Part shown: positions 8,451-17,280 of the stretch, in pieces
How the letters are laid out: each line of letters starts with the position of its first letter
Position numbering within the stretch: position 1 is the stretch's first letter
DNA from: Rhodobacteraceae bacterium UBA6213
Lineage (GTDB): Bacteria; Pseudomonadota; Alphaproteobacteria; Rhodobacterales; Rhodobacteraceae
NCBI GenBank assembly: GCA_002421605.1
Contig: DISJ01000012.1
Location: forward strand, 1-64,000
Reading direction: 5' to 3'
Length of the DNA stretch: 64,000 nucleotides
Notes under the pieces: generated by a model
The model's database searches: none
The model's input: the letters and a program-made list of their open reading frames with translations, nothing else
Told to the model about the DNA's origin: nothing
Program-made: the position numbers and the translations under genes

Positions 8451-11400
8451 CTATTCGGCCGCAGATTGCAGTGGCGTGCCCCCTGCCCTGATGGCGGCAA
8501 GCAGCGCCTCGCGGCGTTTGGCGGCGGTGGTGGCGCTGGGCTCTTTCACCGGGCCAAAGCCGCGGATGGTCAGCGGCAGCTCGGCCAGTTCGCGCAAGAT
8601 CGGCAGCGTGGCGGGGGTGAGCGCGGGCAGAAGTTCGGCCATGTCGCGTTCATATTGCGCGATCAGCGCGCGTTCCATCCGCCGTTCGGGGAAGCGGGCG
8701 AACGGGTCGAGCAAGGTGCCGCGCAGCGGTTTGAGCCGCGCGAGCAGCGCAAAGGCGCGGCCCATCCACGGCCCAAAGGTGCGCTTGAGTGGGCGGCCAT
8801 CGGGGCCTTGGCGCGACAGAATTGGCGGTGCAAGGTGGTAGGTGAACTGCAAATCCCCCTCGAACTCGGCGCGCGCCTTGGCGGCGGTGGCAAGGTGCAG
8901 CCGCGCGACCTCGTATTCATCCTTGTAGGCCAGAAGCTTGTGGTAACCCTTGGCGACCGAGAGGCGCAGGCTTTCAGGGGCGCTAGCGACCAGTGCGCGG
9001 TACCGGCTGGCGAGCGCCGCGTTCTGGTATTCCACAAGATGCGCGGCGCGGATTTCGATGGGGTCAGGCTCGGCCACCGGGCCGGCCGGTGCGAGCAGGC
9101 GCGCGGCGTCGGCGGGGAAGGCCACGGCCCAGCGCCCCAGATCAAACGCGCGCATGTTGGCCTCGGGGCCAGCACCGTTCAGCACAATGGCGCGTGCGAT
9201 GGCCTCGTAACTCAGCGGCAGCAGACCTTGCTGCCAGGCAGCGCCAAGCACCGCCATGTTGGAATAGATCGAATCGCCCAGCGCGGCGCGGGTAAGTGTT
9301 GAGGCGTCGAAAAAGCCCACACGCTCGCCCAGCCGCGCCTCAAGCGACAGGCGCAACCGCTCGGTTGGCAGCCTGAAGTCGCGGTTGCGGGTGAACTCGC
9401 CGGTAACAATCTCGTGGCTGTTGACCACGGCCCCGGTGCGCCCGGTGCGCATCAGGCCCAGCGTTTTGGCGCCCGCTGTCACCACCAGATCGCCGCCGAT
9501 CACGCAATCAGCCTCGCCCACCGCGACGCGAATGGCGGAAATGTCTTCGGGGCGGTTGGCAAGGCGCAGGTGGATGTGCACAGCCCCGCCCTTTTGCGCG
9601 AGGCCCGCCATTTCCATCATGCCTGCGCCTTTTCCATCAACGTGGGCGGCCATGGCAAGCACCGCGCCCACGGTCACCACGCCAGTGCCGCCTACCCCGG
9701 TGATGACGACGTTGTGGGTGCCGGTGATCGTTGGCAGCGTTGGCATGGGCAGATCTGGCAGCGCTACGCTGGCGGTGGCAGCCTTGCGCAGTTTGGCCCC
9801 CGCAACGGTCACGAACGAGGGGCAAAACCCCTTGAGGCAGCTGAAATCCTTGTTGCAGCTGGATTGGTCGATGGCGCGTTTGGTGCCAAACGGGGTTTCG
9901 ACCGGCACGATCGAGACGCAGTTCGATTGCACCCCGCAATCACCGCAGCCCTCGCACACATCGGTGTTGATGAAAACGCGCTTGTCAGGGTCTGGGAAGG
10001 TGCCGCGCTTGCGGCGGCGGCGTTTTTCGGCGGCGCAGGTTTGAACGTAGACGATGGCCGAAACGCCGGGCACCTTTTCCAGCCGTTCCTGCACCTGCAT
10101 CAGCCCGGCGCGTTCGACTTTTTCGACGTTCGCGGGGAAGCTCGCAAGATCGAGGGCTTCTTTTTCGTCGTACACGACGACGATGGGCGAAACCCCCATC
10201 GCCTGTATTTCGCGGGTGATCTGCTGTGCGCTCAGCCCGCCTTCGTTGGCCTGCCCGCCGGTCATCGCCACCGCATCGTTGAACAGGATTTTGTAGGTGA
10301 TGGTGGTGCCTGCGGCGAGTGCGGCGCGGATCGCCTGCACGCCCGAGTGGTTGTAGGTGCCGTCGCCAAGGTTCTGGAAAACATGCGCGCGGGTGGAAAA
10401 CGGCGCTTCACCGATCCAGTTGGCTCCCTCGCCGCCCATATGGGTGAAGCCTTGGGTATCGCGGTCCATCCACTGCACCATGTAGTGGCAGCCGATCCCG
10501 GCATAGGCACGCGCGCCCTCGGGCAAGCGGGTCGAGGAATTGTGCGGGCAGCCCGAACAGAACCACGGTGTGCGTGTGGCAATTTCGGGCGCGTTGTCGG
10601 CGCGGCGCGCCTCGGCAATGCGGGCAAGGCCCGCTTGCACATCGCCAGTGGCGCGGCCTTCCTCGGTCAGAACCTGGCCGATCTTTTCGGCAATCATCAC
10701 CGGGTCGAGCGCATAACGGGTGGGAAACAGCTCTTCGCCGGTGATTGCGTGTTTCCAGCCGTAGACGCGGCGGCCACGGCGTTTATCAAAAATGGCTTCC
10801 TTGACCTGCACCTCGATCAGCTTGCGCTTTTCTTCGACGACAACGATCAGTTCCAGCCCCTCGGCCCATTCGGAAAACGACTTCACATCCATCGGGAATG
10901 TCTGCGCGACTTTCCAGGTGGTGATGCCAAGGCGGGTAAGTTCGTCACCGTCCAGCCCCAGCAGCGCGAAGGCATGCACAAGGTCGAGCCAGTTCTTGCC
11001 CGCCGCGACAAACCCGATTTTCGCACCGGGTGCGCCGTGCATCCGCTTGTCGATACGGTTGGCGCGCGCAAATGCCTCGGCGGCAAAACGCTTGTGATCG
11101 ATCATCCGCGCTTCTTGCGCCACGGGCGTGTCGCCAAGGCGGATGTTGAGCCCGCCTTGCGGCATCGGAAAATCGGGCAGTTTGAAGTTGGTGCGCAACG
11201 GGTTGCCATCGACCACGGCAGTCGCTTCGACCGTATCTTTCATGGTCTTGAGCCCGACCCAGACCCCGGCAAAGCGCGAAAGCGCGTAGCCGTAATGGCC
11301 AAGATCGAGAATTTCCTGCACGCCAGCGGGGGAAAGCACCGGGATATAAGCATCAACCATCGCCCAATCGGATTGGTGCAGCACGGTCGACGATTCGCCC

Positions 11401-11846
11401 GTGTGATCATCCCCCATCGCCATCAACACGCCGCCAAAGGCCGAGCTGCCCGCCATATTGGCATGGCGCATCACGTCGCCCGAGCGGTCGACCCCCGGCC
11501 CCTTGCCATACCAGAGCGCAAACACTCCCTGATGGCGCCCTTCGCCGCGCAGTTCTGCCTGCTGCGTGCCCCAGATCGCGGTGGCAGCAAGATCTTCGTT
11601 CAGGCCCGGCTGAAAGGTGACATGGGCTGCGGCCAATTCGCGCGTCGCGCGCTGCATCTGCAGATCAACCGCGCCAAGCGGGCTGCCGCGATAGCCAGTT
11701 ACATAGCCTGCGGTATCAAGCCCCGCTGCGCGGTCGCGCGCCGCCTGCGCCAGCATCAGGCGCACCAACGCCTGCGTGCCGTTCAGCAGCACTGGCGATT
11801 TGGAAAGATCAAAACGATCAGCCAGAGAAATATCTTGCTTGGCCAT
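8451..11846 (-). CDS. Indolepyruvate ferredoxin oxidoreductase, fused single-chain form
   Basis: 1131 aa protein joining the IorA- and IorB-like parts, as in many proteobacteria. It decarboxylates indolepyruvate and related aryl-pyruvates from aromatic amino acids to aryl-acetyl-CoA with ferredoxin as acceptor. Seen: an N-terminal pyruvate-ferredoxin oxidoreductase domain, a thiamine-diphosphate region (GGEGANWIGEAPF, about residue 470), a CEGCGDCGVQSNC iron-sulfur motif near 630, and a gamma-type domain (ITGVGGTGVVTVGAV, about 710). A CSGCPHN motif lies before the TPP domain. ATG 11846 is chosen over the upstream ATG because a G-rich Shine-Dalgarno lies just before it. Divergent from a LysR gene with a perfect palindrome between them. 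Confidence 0.93.
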   Translation of the reverse strand: MAKQDISLADRFDLSKSPVLLNGTQALVRLMLAQAARDRAAGLDTAGYVTGYRGSPLGAVDLQMQRATRELAAAHVTFQPGLNEDLAATAIWGTQQAELRGEGRHQGVFALWYGKGPGVDRSGDVMRHANMAGSSAFGGVLMAMGDDHTGESSTVLHQSDWAMVDAYIPVLSPAGVQEILDLGHYGYALSRFAGVWVGLKTMKDTVEATAVVDGNPLRTNFKLPDFPMPQGGLNIRLGDTPVAQEARMIDHKRFAAEAFARANRIDKRMHGAPGAKIGFVAAGKNWLDLVHAFALLGLDGDELTRLGITTWKVAQTFPMDVKSFSEWAEGLELIVVVEEKRKLIEVQVKEAIFDKRRGRRVYGWKHAITGEELFPTRYALDPVMIAEKIGQVLTEEGRATGDVQAGLARIAEARRADNAPEIATRTPWFCSGCPHNSSTRLPEGARAYAGIGCHYMVQWMDRDTQGFTHMGGEGANWIGEAPFSTRAHVFQNLGDGTYNHSGVQAIRAALAAGTTITYKILFNDAVAMTGGQANEGGLSAQQITREIQAMGVSPIVVVYDEKEALDLASFPANVEKVERAGLMQVQERLEKVPGVSAIVYVQTCAAEKRRRRKRGTFPDPDKRVFINTDVCEGCGDCGVQSNCVSIVPVETPFGTKRAIDQSSCNKDFSCLKGFCPSFVTVAGAKLRKAATASVALPDLPMPTLPTITGTHNVVITGVGGTGVVTVGAVLAMAAHVDGKGAGMMEMAGLAQKGGAVHIHLRLANRPEDISAIRVAVGEADCVIGGDLVVTAGAKTLGLMRTGRTGAVVNSHEIVTGEFTRNRDFRLPTERLRLSLEARLGERVGFFDASTLTRAALGDSIYSNMAVLGAAWQQGLLPLSYEAIARAIVLNGAGPEANMRAFDLGRWAVAFPADAARLLAPAGPVAEPDPIEIRAAHLVEYQNAALASRYRALVASAPESLRLSVAKGYHKLLAYKDEYEVARLHLATAAKARAEFEGDLQFTYHLAPPILSRQGPDGRPLKRTFGPWMGRAFALLARLKPLRGTLLDPFARFPERRMERALIAQYERDMAELLPALTPATLPILRELAELPLTIRGFGPVKEPSATTAAKRREALLAAIRAGGTPLQSAAE

Positions 11847-11882
11847 CGGCCCCCCCCTACGAAGCATGTAGCAGCGACATGA

Positions 11883-11903
11883 TAGGTCAAAAAAGCTGAC
11901 CTA
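11883..11903. promoter_or_regulatory. Perfect 7-bp inverted repeat (candidate operator)
   Basis: TAGGTCA, seven bases, TGACCTA: a perfect dyad in the 155 bp gap between the divergent indolepyruvate oxidoreductase and LysR genes, 37 bp upstream of the oxidoreductase start. LysR proteins bind dyads containing T-N11-A, which this site provides, so autoregulation plus control of the divergent gene is plausible. The regulator-site pairing is inferred. Confidence 0.5.
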
Positions 11904-12001
11904 CAAAGCGGAAAACCGTGGTATACAGATTTGTTAATTTTGCGCAGTGTGGGTAAGGCGCGCAGTGAAAAAGTTTACGTAAAAGATATCGGTATTAGAA
12001 A

Positions 12002-12922
12002 ATGCACACGATGGACTGGGACAAACTAAGAATTTTTCACGCGGTGGCGGATGCCGGATCGTTGACCCACGCAGGAGATGCGCTGCACCTGTCGCAATCA
12101 GCGGTCAGCCGCCAGATTCGCGCGCTTGAGGAAAGCCTGGGCACCACGTTGTTTCACCGCCACGCGCGGGGGCTGATTCTGACCGAACAGGGCGAGTTGC
12201 TGTTTGATGCGACCGCAACCATGGCGCGCAAGCTCGATTCGGCAGCCGCACGCATTCGCGACAGCGAAGAAGAAGTGTTTGGCGAACTGAAAGTTACCAC
12301 CACCACCGGTTTTGGCACGCTGTGGCTGGTGCCGCGGCTGGTGAAGCTTTACGAGCGCTACCCCGACCTCAAGGTTGACCTGATGCTTGAAGAGCGGGTG
12401 CTTGACCTGCCGATGCGCGAAGCCGATGTCGCGATCCGCATGAAAGAGCCAAGCCAAGCTGATCTGATCCGCAAGCGGCTGATGAATATCCGGATGCGGC
12501 TTTACGCCTCACCTGAATATATCGCGCGGTCGGGCATCCCGGAGCGGCCAGAGCAGCTGAACGAACACCGGCTGATCTGCCAGAACCCCGCAACACCGCA
12601 GGTTGCTGCCGGGGCGAACCTTGCAAACATGCTACTTTCTTACAACATCCCCTCTTCGTTGACGGTCAATAACTACTTTGGCGTGCTGCAAGGGGTGCTG
12701 AATCATATCGGCATCGGCGTTTTGCCCGATTACCTGACCGAGGACTTTCCGCATCTGGTGCGGATGCTTCCTGAGATCGAGTCGGTCGAAGTACCCGTTT
12801 TCCTTGCCTACCCGGAAGAGCTGCGGCAATCGCGCCGGGTCACGGCGTTCCGCGACTTTGTGCTGGAAGAAATCATTGCCTATCGGCGCCGCCAATCTGG
12901 GGGTCTCGCGGCCACCGATTGA
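12002..12922 (+). CDS. LysR-family transcriptional regulator
   Basis: 306 aa. The N-terminal winged HTH (residues about 5-63: LRIFHAVADAGSLTHAGDAL, SQSAVSRQIRALEESLGTTLF) is canonical LysR, followed by a two-lobe periplasmic-binding-protein-like effector domain. The GFGTLWLVPRLVKLYERYPD linker resembles the CrgA/GcvA-like branch. It is divergent from the fused indolepyruvate oxidoreductase gene and is its most likely regulator; the effector may be an aromatic amino acid or keto acid (inference). ATG 12002 gives the expected length; a second ATG nine bases on is also possible. Confidence 0.92.
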   Translation: MHTMDWDKLRIFHAVADAGSLTHAGDALHLSQSAVSRQIRALEESLGTTLFHRHARGLILTEQGELLFDATATMARKLDSAAARIRDSEEEVFGELKVTTTTGFGTLWLVPRLVKLYERYPDLKVDLMLEERVLDLPMREADVAIRMKEPSQADLIRKRLMNIRMRLYASPEYIARSGIPERPEQLNEHRLICQNPATPQVAAGANLANMLLSYNIPSSLTVNNYFGVLQGVLNHIGIGVLPDYLTEDFPHLVRMLPEIESVEVPVFLAYPEELRQSRRVTAFRDFVLEEIIAYRRRQSGGLAATD

Positions 12923-12977
12923 CGTGAGGCATACGGGCAACGCATGGCTGCCATGATGCACTCGCAGCATTTTACTC

Positions 12978-13006
12978 TTGAACCGTTCTCATCCCGCACA
13001 TAAATC
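12978..13006 (+). promoter_or_regulatory. Sigma-70-like promoter for a small RNA
   Basis: TTGAAC at 12978-12983, exactly 17 bases, then TAAATC at 13001-13006. It lies downstream of the LysR stop and about 60 bp before a strong terminator, so it predicts a transcript of roughly 80-90 nt that contains no gene. Confidence 0.55.
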
Positions 13007-13011
13007 AGGCG

Positions 13012-13095
13012 CAGAAGACGGTGGTTTGAGGAAACTCTCATCGGCTTCTACCTCCCTGTTGGACTTGGGCCGAGCTTTTGCTCGGCCTTTTTTTT
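13012..13095 (+). ncRNA. Candidate trans-acting small RNA (suhB/mmgR-like)
   Basis: A predicted transcript of about 84 nt between LysR and purL, bounded by the promoter at 12978-13006 and a textbook terminator: 8-bp perfect stem GGCCGAGC/GCTCGGCC (13068-13087), TTTT loop, then eight Ts. Just before the stem is an exposed pyrimidine-rich stretch (TTCTACCTCCCTGTTGG) carrying CCTCCC, an anti-Shine-Dalgarno type seed. From memory this arrangement resembles the alphaproteobacterial suhB/mmgR (alpha-r8) sRNA family; the family name needs a covariance search. It could instead be a purL leader, but the terminator would stop transcription before purL. Confidence 0.55.
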
Positions 13096-13182
13096 CGCGA
13101 TGCGGCGCGCTGGATGATTCTGCGCTTTCCCGATGCGGGGCGCTGATTTATGACGCGGGCAGGTTGCCGGGGGAACGCCAAG

Positions 13183-15342
13183 ATGGACGAGCCGAAAATC
13201 ACGCCAGAGCTGATTGCTGCGCACGGGATGAAACCCGACGAATATGAGCGTTTGCTGGGGATCATCGAGCGCGAACCGTCGTTCACCGAACTGGGAATTT
13301 TCTCGGCGATGTGGAACGAGCATTGCAGCTACAAATCCTCGAAGAAATGGCTGCGCACGCTGCCTACCAGCGGGCCGCAAGTGATCTGCGGGCCGGGCGA
13401 AAACGCAGGCGTTGTGGATATTGGCGACGGGCAGGCGGTGATCTTCAAGATGGAGAGCCACAACCACCCGAGCTACATCGAACCGCATCAGGGGGCTGCG
13501 ACCGGCATTGGTGGGATCTTGCGCGATGTCTTTACCATGGGCGCACGGCCGATCGCGGCAATGGACAGCCTGAGCTTTGGGATGCCTGACCATCCCAAGA
13601 CCGCGCATCTGGTCAAAGGTGTGGTCGAAGGTATCGGTGCCTATGGCAACGCCTTTGGTGTGCCAAACGTGGGCGGCGAGGTGCGCTTTCATCGCAGCTA
13701 TAACGGCAACTGTCTGGTCAACGCCTTTGCAGCAGGTTTGGCGGACGCCGACCGAATTTTCTATTCCGCCGCTTCGGGTGTTGGCATGCCGGTGGTTTAC
13801 CTTGGCGCCAAGACCGGGCGCGACGGGGTGGGCGGCGCCACCATGGCCAGCGCCGAATTTGACGACACTATCGAAGAAAAGCGCCCCACGGTGCAGGTGG
13901 GCGACCCTTTCACCGAAAAATGCCTGCTGGAAGCGTGTCTGGAGCTGATGGCCTCGGACTCGGTGATCTCGATTCAGGATATGGGGGCGGCTGGGCTGAC
14001 CTGTTCGGCGGTCGAAATGGGCGACAAGGGCGGGTTGGGCATCAAGCTTGACCTTGATCGCGTTCCGGTGCGCGAAACCGGCATGAGTGCCTACGAGATG
14101 ATGCTGAGCGAAAGCCAAGAGCGCATGCTGATGGTGCTCAAGCCCGAGCGCGAGGCGGATGCGCGGGCGATCTTTGAAAAATGGGATCTGGATTTTGCGA
14201 TCGTCGGTGAAACGATTGCCGAGGATCGGTTTCTGATTCTGCACGGCAATGAGGTGAAGGCCGATCTGCCGCTGTCGAAGTTGTCGTCCAGCGCGCCTGA
14301 ATATGACCGGCCCTGGATCGAAACCCCTGCCCCGGCACCGCTGGGCGCTATTCCTGCGATTGCCCCGATTGCGGCACTTCGCGCGCTGATCGGTAGCCCG
14401 AACTATGCGCACAAGGCGTGGGTGTGGGAGCAATATGATTGCCAGGTGGGCGCCGATACGGTGCGCCGCCCCGGTTTGGGCGCGGGCGTGGTGCGCGTGC
14501 ATGGCAGCGACAAGGCGCTGGCCTTCACCTCGGACGTAACGCCCCGCTATGTGAAGGCCAACCCTTATGAGGGGGGCGCACAGGCGGTGGCCGAGGCCTA
14601 TCGCAACCTTTGCGCGGTGGGCGCGCTACCGTTGGCCGCCACCGACAACCTGAACTTTGGCAACCCGGAAAAGCCCGAGATCATGGGGCAGCTGGTGGGC
14701 GCGGTGAAGGGCATTGGCGCGGCCTGTCTGGCGCTCGACTTTCCAATCGTTTCGGGCAACGTCTCGCTTTACAACGAAACCGATGGCACGGGGATTCTGC
14801 CCACACCGACCATTGGCGGCGTCGGGCTGATCGCGTCGCTTGACGACATCATCGCAGGGCTGCCCGGCGTGGGCGATGTGGCACTGGTGATCGGCACCAC
14901 TGCGGGCCACCTTGGCCAATCGGCGATGCTGGCCGAAGCTTTTGGGCTAGAGGCAGGCGATGCGCCGCACGTGGACCTTGCCGCTGAGCGCAAACATGGC
15001 GAGTTCCTGCGCGGTGCGCGCAAACTGCTGGCTGCTGCCACCGACCTTGCCGACGGCGGCTTGGCGCTGGCAGCCTTTGAGATGGGTGAAGGTGCGGGTA
15101 TGGGCGTGGTGTTGGATACAAGCGACATTGGCCAGCTTTTCGGTGAGGATCAGGCGCGTTACCTTGTGGCCGTGCGCCCTGCCAATGTTGCGGCACTAGA
15201 GGCGCAGGCACGCGCTGCGCAGGTTCCCTTGGCGCGGGTGGGTAGCTTTGGGGGAAGTGCTGTCAACTTGGGCGGCGATAGTGCCCCGCTTGCAGAGCTT
15301 TCAACGCTTTTCCGCACGGCATTTGCTGGTGCAGTTGGCTGA
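13183..15342 (+). CDS. purL: Phosphoribosylformylglycinamidine synthase subunit PurL (small form)
   Basis: 719 aa, the length of the PurL that works with separate PurS and PurQ. It converts FGAR plus glutamine-derived ammonia and ATP to FGAM in purine synthesis. The WNEHCSYKSSK motif (His47), KMESHNHPSYIEPHQGAATG and DMGAAGLTCSAVEMG mark the two repeated AIRS-like halves. ATG 13183 (MDEPKIT) is chosen because a GGGGGAA Shine-Dalgarno precedes it and it fits family N-termini; the longer frame adds 11 unlikely residues. Followed by bolA-like and grxD genes, a recurring order in Rhodobacterales. Confidence 0.96.
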   Translation: MDEPKITPELIAAHGMKPDEYERLLGIIEREPSFTELGIFSAMWNEHCSYKSSKKWLRTLPTSGPQVICGPGENAGVVDIGDGQAVIFKMESHNHPSYIEPHQGAATGIGGILRDVFTMGARPIAAMDSLSFGMPDHPKTAHLVKGVVEGIGAYGNAFGVPNVGGEVRFHRSYNGNCLVNAFAAGLADADRIFYSAASGVGMPVVYLGAKTGRDGVGGATMASAEFDDTIEEKRPTVQVGDPFTEKCLLEACLELMASDSVISIQDMGAAGLTCSAVEMGDKGGLGIKLDLDRVPVRETGMSAYEMMLSESQERMLMVLKPEREADARAIFEKWDLDFAIVGETIAEDRFLILHGNEVKADLPLSKLSSSAPEYDRPWIETPAPAPLGAIPAIAPIAALRALIGSPNYAHKAWVWEQYDCQVGADTVRRPGLGAGVVRVHGSDKALAFTSDVTPRYVKANPYEGGAQAVAEAYRNLCAVGALPLAATDNLNFGNPEKPEIMGQLVGAVKGIGAACLALDFPIVSGNVSLYNETDGTGILPTPTIGGVGLIASLDDIIAGLPGVGDVALVIGTTAGHLGQSAMLAEAFGLEAGDAPHVDLAAERKHGEFLRGARKLLAAATDLADGGLALAAFEMGEGAGMGVVLDTSDIGQLFGEDQARYLVAVRPANVAALEAQARAAQVPLARVGSFGGSAVNLGGDSAPLAELSTLFRTAFAGAVG

Positions 15343-15435
15343 AGCAAGCCGGGCGCGCAGCACCCGTGCAAAGGCCACACTTGCAGCGCGCGCGTAGCCG
15401 CCCTAAATCTGGACCGAACCAGCAAGGAGACGCAG

Positions 15436-15678
15436 ATGGCCATTGAAGCCCGCGACATCGAGAACCTGATCCGTGCGCAGTTTCCCCAAGCGCGCATTAC
15501 GATCACTGACATGGCGGGCGACGGTAAGCATTGGGCTGCTGAGGTCATTGACGCCACTTTTGCGGGCATGAACCGCGTGCAGCAGCAACGCGCCGTGCTG
15601 GCCGCCCTCAAAGGCGCAATGGATGGGCCAAGCGCGCCGCTCCATGCGCTGGCGCTAACGACCAAGGCACCCGAGTAA
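15436..15678 (+). CDS. BolA-family protein
   Basis: 80 aa small BolA-type protein (class II KH-like fold). The central segment DMAGDGKHWAAEVIDATFAG contains the family's conserved His in the position that, with a CGFS glutaredoxin, ligates a shared [2Fe-2S] cluster. The monothiol glutaredoxin gene follows by 22 bp, so the two proteins very likely form the usual BolA-Grx heterodimer in iron-sulfur trafficking. A GCAAGGAGA Shine-Dalgarno precedes the start. Confidence 0.9.
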   Translation: MAIEARDIENLIRAQFPQARITITDMAGDGKHWAAEVIDATFAGMNRVQQQRAVLAALKGAMDGPSAPLHALALTTKAPE

Positions 15679-15700
15679 CTCTTAACTGCAAGGATATGAC

Positions 15701-16063
15701 ATGACCGACGCAGCGAACGCTATTCGCGAAACGATCAAGGCAAACGACGTGGTGCTTTACATGAAAGGCACCAAGGAAATGCCGAAATGCGGCTTTTCCA
15801 GCCGCGTGGCAGGCGTGCTCAACTTCATGGGCGTCAGCTTCAAGGACGTGGACGTTCTTGCCGACGCCGATCTGCGCCAAGGCATCAAGGACTTTTCCGA
15901 CTGGCCGACGATTCCGCAGCTATACGTCAAGGGCGAATTCGTGGGCGGTTGCGACATCATCACGGAAATGACGCTGACCGGCGAGCTTGATGCGCTGTTT
16001 GACGCCAAGGGCGTGACCTACAGCAAGGACGCCGCAGACAAGATCCGCGAAGCCAACGCTTAA
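15701..16063 (+). CDS. grxD: Monothiol glutaredoxin, Grx4/GrxD type
   Basis: 120 aa CGFS-type glutaredoxin. The active site KCGFSSR puts the single cysteine at residue 30; the glutathione-binding parts WPTIPQLYVKGEFVGGCDII follow. Such proteins bridge a [2Fe-2S] cluster with glutathione and act in cluster transfer and iron sensing rather than disulfide reduction. Last gene of the purL-bolA-grxD run; a strong terminator begins 23 bp after its stop. Confidence 0.95.
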   Translation: MTDAANAIRETIKANDVVLYMKGTKEMPKCGFSSRVAGVLNFMGVSFKDVDVLADADLRQGIKDFSDWPTIPQLYVKGEFVGGCDIITEMTLTGELDALFDAKGVTYSKDAADKIREANA

Positions 16064-16086
16064 GGCAGCGCGCCACCACCATTACT

Positions 16087-16113
16087 GCGCCCCCTCGCGG
16101 GGGCGCTTTGCTT
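16087..16113 (+). terminator. Rho-independent terminator after grxD
   Basis: Perfect 8-bp stem GCGCCCCC/GGGGGCGC with loop TCGC, followed by TTTGCTTT. It overlaps the end of the convergent ACR3 gene. Confidence 0.75.
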
Positions 16114-17153
16114 TAGCGCGCGAACCAGCCGCGCGAGCGGTTGGCGATGGCAACCAGTGACAGCATTACCGGCACCTCGACCAGCACGCCCACCACGGTG
16201 GCAAGGGCTGCGCCCGACGAAAGGCCAAACAGGCTGATCGCCACCGCGACCGCCAGTTCAAAAAAGTTCGAAGCACCGATCAGCGCGCAGGGGGCTGCGA
16301 TGTCAAATGGCACGCGGGCGCTGCGGGCGGCGACAAAGCCGAGCGCGAAGATACCGTAGGTTTGCACCAGTAGCGGCACCGCGATCAACGCAATCACCAG
16401 CGGGTTTTGCAAGATCACACCGCCTTGAAAGCCAAACAGCAGCACCACGGTTGCCAGCAAACCGCCCACCGCGAAGGGGCGCGCCGCCTCGCGGAAACGC
16501 TCGACAGCCGCTAGCCCGCCTTTGCGCACCAGACGGCGGCGCAGAGCAATACCGACCGCCAAAGGTGCCGCAACATAAAGCGCCACCGAAAGCAGCAAGG
16601 TTTGCCATGGCACCGCGATATCAGTGACGCCAAGCAAAAAGGCCACGATGGGTGCAAAGGCGAATAGCATCACCACATCGTTCAAACCCACCTGCACCAG
16701 CGTATAGGTGGCATCGCCCCGCACCAGTTGCGACCAGACAAACACCATCGCCGTGCAGGGCGCAGCGCCCAGCAGTATCAGCCCCGCTATATACGACGTG
16801 GCATCGTCTGGCGGGATCAGGGGCGCAAAGATGACGCGAAAGAACAGCACCCCGAGTGCGGCCATCGTGAAAGGCTTGATCAGCCAGTTGACCACCAGCG
16901 CCACCATCAGCCCGCGCGGTTCCTGCCCCACGCGGCGCAGGGCGGCAAAATCGACGCCCACCATCATCGGCAGCACCATCGCCCAGATCAGCACCGCAAC
17001 GGGCAGGTTCACATGCGCGTATTCGGCCCGCGCAAGCGCCGAGAACAGGCCCGGCAGTAGCGCGCCAAGCGCGACGCCTGCACCCAGTGCCAGCGCCACC
17101 CAAAGCGAAAGCCAGCGTTCGAATAGCCGCATAGGCGGGTTGGCGGTGCTCAT
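16113..17153 (-). CDS. acr3: ACR3-family arsenite efflux transporter
   Basis: 346 aa with about ten membrane helices, of the bile/arsenite/riboflavin transporter superfamily. The motif LILLGAAPCTAMVFVWS places Cys133, the cysteine essential for arsenite transport in ACR3 proteins, in the fourth helix; GASNFFELAVAVAI is another ACR3 signature. It exports As(III) with the proton-motive force. Unusually, no arsR, arsC or arsH gene is next to it. Its start overlaps the stop of a 32-40 codon open frame by ATGA, which may couple its translation. Confidence 0.92.
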   Translation of the reverse strand: MSTANPPMRLFERWLSLWVALALGAGVALGALLPGLFSALARAEYAHVNLPVAVLIWAMVLPMMVGVDFAALRRVGQEPRGLMVALVVNWLIKPFTMAALGVLFFRVIFAPLIPPDDATSYIAGLILLGAAPCTAMVFVWSQLVRGDATYTLVQVGLNDVVMLFAFAPIVAFLLGVTDIAVPWQTLLLSVALYVAAPLAVGIALRRRLVRKGGLAAVERFREAARPFAVGGLLATVVLLFGFQGGVILQNPLVIALIAVPLLVQTYGIFALGFVAARSARVPFDIAAPCALIGASNFFELAVAVAISLFGLSSGAALATVVGVLVEVPVMLSLVAIANRSRGWFAR

Positions 17154-17272
17154 GCCGCGCGCCCTAAGGTGGCTGCGTCACGGCGGGGCAGCATACCGCC
17201 CTCGCGGTTGAACTTGGCAAGAGGGGCAAGGGCGGTTGAATAGTTCATGAGGTTCGAATTGCCTGTAAACAT
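17150..17272 (-). CDS. Possible 40-codon leader ORF of the ACR3 gene
   Basis: A short frame (MFTGNSNLMNYSTALAPLAK, 40 aa; an inner ATG at 17248 gives 32 aa) fills most of the gap between the ALDH16 gene and acr3 and ends with the TGA that overlaps the acr3 ATG. The overlap is the main reason to take it seriously. The Shine-Dalgarno in front of either start is weak and I recognise no family. It may be only a spacer. Confidence 0.25.
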   Translation of the reverse strand: MFTGNSNLMNYSTALAPLAKFNREGGMLPRRDAATLGRAA

Positions 17273-17280
17273 CTGCGGCG

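Noticed and set aside
9414..11882. 822-codon plus-strand frame opposite the indolepyruvate oxidoreductase gene
   Set aside because: Antisense shadow: the minus strand has a complete multidomain enzyme, while this frame is His/Gly/Arg-rich and matches nothing.
13048..14502. 484-codon minus-strand frame opposite purL
   Set aside because: Antisense shadow of purL; biased composition and no recognisable domain.
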